Assembly (NCBI GenBank): GCA_021200895.1
Contig: JAJQFX010000015.1
Coordinates: 1-7,084, forward strand
DNA: 7,084 nt
From: Clostridiales bacterium
GTDB taxonomy: Bacteria; Bacillota; Clostridia; Oscillospirales; Oscillospiraceae
Direction: 5' to 3'
Positions 5,682 to 7,084 of the stretch are shown in pieces. How positions within the stretch are numbered: the stretch's first letter is position 1; each line of letters begins with the position of its first letter. The translations under genes and the position numbers were made by a program. The notes below the pieces were generated by a model. It had not been told where the DNA came from, searched no databases, and saw only the letters and a program-made list of their open reading frames with translations.

Positions 5682-6371
5682 ATGACGTCAGAGAAAACAC
5701 AGACGGAGGAGATCGAGGCGTATTTCTGTGCGCTGCCCTCCCGGCTGCAGCGGTATGGGCGCTATTTTGATCCTCCTGTGGCGGAGGACATCCCACGGCG
5801 GCTGTTCGTATTGCCCTGGTACCGGCCTCTGCGGGACTACGCGGTATTCCGCATGGGCTTTTCCGTGGTGACCCGGCGCACGGCCCGGGCGCTGAAGGCC
5901 GTCATTGGCCAGGGACGGGTGCTGGAGGTCATGTGCGGGACCGGGGCTTGGACCGCGGCGCTGCGGCAGGAGGGCATCCCGGTCCGCGCCACCGACGACC
6001 TGTCCTGGATGGACAGCCGGGGCAGCCAATATGCCGGGTGGCTGACCCGGGCGCGGGTGCCGGATGTGGAGGACCTGGATGCGGTGGAGGCGGTCGTTCG
6101 CTATGGGGCTAAGTGCGACTTTGTGCTGATGTCCTGGCCGCCGCTGGATGACCCGGTGGCCGCTGCGGTGCTGCGGGCCATGCGGCGGGTGAATCCGGCG
6201 TGCCGGATGCTCTACATCGGCGAGGGCTACGGCGGCAGCACCGCCGGGAGCGGCTTCTTCCGGGAGCTGCAGGACGTGACGGCGGACTGCCCCGCCATGC
6301 GGCAGGTGCGCAGGAGCTACCGCAGCTGGAAGAACTGCGGATGCAGCGACACCGTGTATCTGCTCCGGTGA
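5682..6371 (+). CDS. Putative class I SAM-dependent methyltransferase, substrate unknown
   Basis: This 229-residue soluble protein has a Rossmann-type SAM-binding motif VLEVMCGTGAW (80-90), followed by an acidic strand end GIPVRATDD (98-106) where SAM ribose is usually held. A later strand DFVLMSWPPLDDP (146-158) resembles the catalytic (D/N/S)PPY motif of amino-methyltransferases, with SWPPL in its place. YIGEGYGGSTAG (178-189) could follow as the next strand and loop. The order of motifs fits class I methyltransferases, but no target-recognition domain is visible, so the target (small molecule, protein or nucleic acid) is unknown. The start is firm: AGGAGG (5668-5673) lies eight bases before the ATG. 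The gene is alone on the plus strand, with its own promoter and terminator, divergent from the operon. Confidence 0.65.
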   Translation: MTSEKTQTEEIEAYFCALPSRLQRYGRYFDPPVAEDIPRRLFVLPWYRPLRDYAVFRMGFSVVTRRTARALKAVIGQGRVLEVMCGTGAWTAALRQEGIPVRATDDLSWMDSRGSQYAGWLTRARVPDVEDLDAVEAVVRYGAKCDFVLMSWPPLDDPVAAAVLRAMRRVNPACRMLYIGEGYGGSTAGSGFFRELQDVTADCPAMRQVRRSYRSWKNCGCSDTVYLLR

Positions 6372-6398
6372 GCGGCGATCATACAACTGCAAAAGAGA

Positions 6399-6446
6399 CC
6401 CAAGCGGGTTGCCGCAAGTGCTGCGGCAGCCCGCTTGGGCTTTCTT
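6399..6446. terminator. Strong hairpin terminator shared by convergent genes
   Basis: CCCAAGCGGG (6399-6408) pairs with CCCGCTTGGG (6430-6439), and the pairing continues inward as a stem of about 18 bp with one G-U pair and a loop AGTGC (6417-6421). On the plus strand it is followed by TTTCTTT, ending the methyltransferase-like transcript. On the minus strand the sequence after the stem reads TCTCTTTT, so it can also end the permease transcript. Confidence 0.9.
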
Positions 6447-6465
6447 TCAACGCATTGTAATGGGA

Positions 6466-7084
6466 TCATTTGGCGTCCTGCTTGTCGGCAGGGGCGTCTG
6501 CCGTATGGCTGGCGCGGTGGTGCTTGGGGACCCAGCGCTCGCCCAGCAGGTACTCGCAGATGATGGAGATGATGATGCCGGCGATCAGGCCCGTCTGGGG
6601 GTTGGTGACGGCGAGGATGCCGCCGATAAGGCCGGCCACGCCGCGCTGGACGTTGTTCTCACAGATGCCCAGGGCCACATAGAAGCAGCCGAAGGCCTGG
6701 ATCATCAGCGTCAGGCTCATGGACAGGGGCAGGATCGGCGTGACCAGGGCCAGGAGCGGGACAATGAAACAGCAGATCCACTTCATCACATTGAAGGTGA
6801 TGGCGCCGCCAAAGTAGGAGTACATATTCTCCTTCCCGGCCTTATACCGCTCGCAGACCGTGACCATCATGGCCGACCACAGGGGACCGGACAGGGTGAC
6901 GGTGGGGCAGAAGAGGGACTGGATGATGTTGCGGACACCGCAGCAGACGTTGGTCAGGTTGGGGTTGACCCGCACATCCTCGTCGGGGCGGGACTTTTTG
7001 GCGTCTTCCAGGAACTCGCTGCCGGCCACGATGTCGCCGAAGGAGATGATATAGGCGATACAGGCCATGGGCAGGGCGGAGAGC
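6466..7084 (-). CDS. Polytopic membrane permease, C-terminal part (5' end outside window)
   Basis: The frame is open to the right edge (205 visible codons) and the in-frame ATG at 7068 has no RBS, so the true start lies outside the window. The visible part is strongly hydrophobic. It includes a membrane segment ending ALPMACIAYIISFGDIVAG, then a loop with charged residues, a motif region NPNLTNVCCGVRNIIQSLF and PTVTLSGPLW, then several long membrane segments, with LIGGILAVTNPQTGLIAGII near the end, and a short polar cytosolic tail rich in His, Ala and Lys. The NxxLxN...G...N...LF...P pattern followed by a small-residue motif recalls the NCS2 (xanthine/uracil) and SulP transporter superfamily; this is a family-level impression, not a firm assignment. 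The gene ends 20 bases from the shared terminator. It appears unrelated to the operon on the left. Confidence 0.6.
   Translation of the reverse strand, partial: LSALPMACIAYIISFGDIVAGSEFLEDAKKSRPDEDVRVNPNLTNVCCGVRNIIQSLFCPTVTLSGPLWSAMMVTVCERYKAGKENMYSYFGGAITFNVMKWICCFIVPLLALVTPILPLSMSLTLMIQAFGCFYVALGICENNVQRGVAGLIGGILAVTNPQTGLIAGIIISIICEYLLGERWVPKHHRASHTADAPADKQDAK

Noticed and set aside
5688..6392. Minus-strand open frame opposite the methyltransferase-like gene
   Set aside because: The plus frame has an ideal RBS, promoter, SAM motif and terminator; the minus frame is rich in His, Pro and Arg and would run over the terminator stem region.
6399..6446. Long inverted repeat as a mobile element end or attachment site
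   Set aside because: Position between convergent genes, a 5-base loop and T-rich flanks on both strands fit a bidirectional terminator; no transposase or integrase is present.

Overview
The window is GC-rich. Shine-Dalgarno sequences are strong and AGGAGG-like, promoters are of the sigma-70/SigA type (TTTACA-17-TATAAT), and genes are tightly packed. A flavodiiron/rubredoxin/NADH:rubredoxin reductase fusion is typical of strict anaerobes. Together these suggest a GC-rich anaerobic Clostridia-type Firmicute, plausibly a gut Oscillospiraceae-like organism. That placement is inference; there is no rRNA or marker gene here to prove it.

Layout. (1) From about 5486 leftwards to the edge of the window runs one minus-strand operon: an alpha/beta hydrolase with a Gly-Gly-Pro tract (5428-4382), a metallo-beta-lactamase-fold (MBL) protein (4371-3448), a second MBL-fold hydrolase (3442-2588), a large class-F-like flavodiiron fusion (2549-45), and the first nine codons of a fifth gene (29 to beyond 1). 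Spacing is 5-38 bp, each gene has its own RBS, and a single clear promoter precedes the hydrolase. (2) A 253-bp divergent region (5429-5681) holds that promoter, a weaker one for the plus-strand gene, and several short repeats. (3) A solitary plus-strand SAM-dependent methyltransferase-like gene (5682-6371) follows, ending at a long hairpin terminator (about 6399-6446) that can work in both directions. (4) A minus-strand polytopic permease, cut off by the right edge, converges on that terminator.

The most interesting point is the operon. The flavodiiron fusion keeps its rubredoxin cysteines and both nucleotide-binding motifs of its reductase domain. Its flavodiiron core, however, has lost all the His and Glu diiron ligands that I can align, and its FMN-binding loops are unrecognisable. 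The upstream alpha/beta hydrolase lacks the usual oxyanion HG and acid residue, and the first MBL protein lacks the final metal-binding His. Only the second MBL protein has a fully canonical site. This may be an uncharacterised NADH-rubredoxin electron-transfer and hydrolysis module in which a former oxygen/NO reductase has become a scaffold or gained a new function. The substrate and pathway cannot be read from the sequence.
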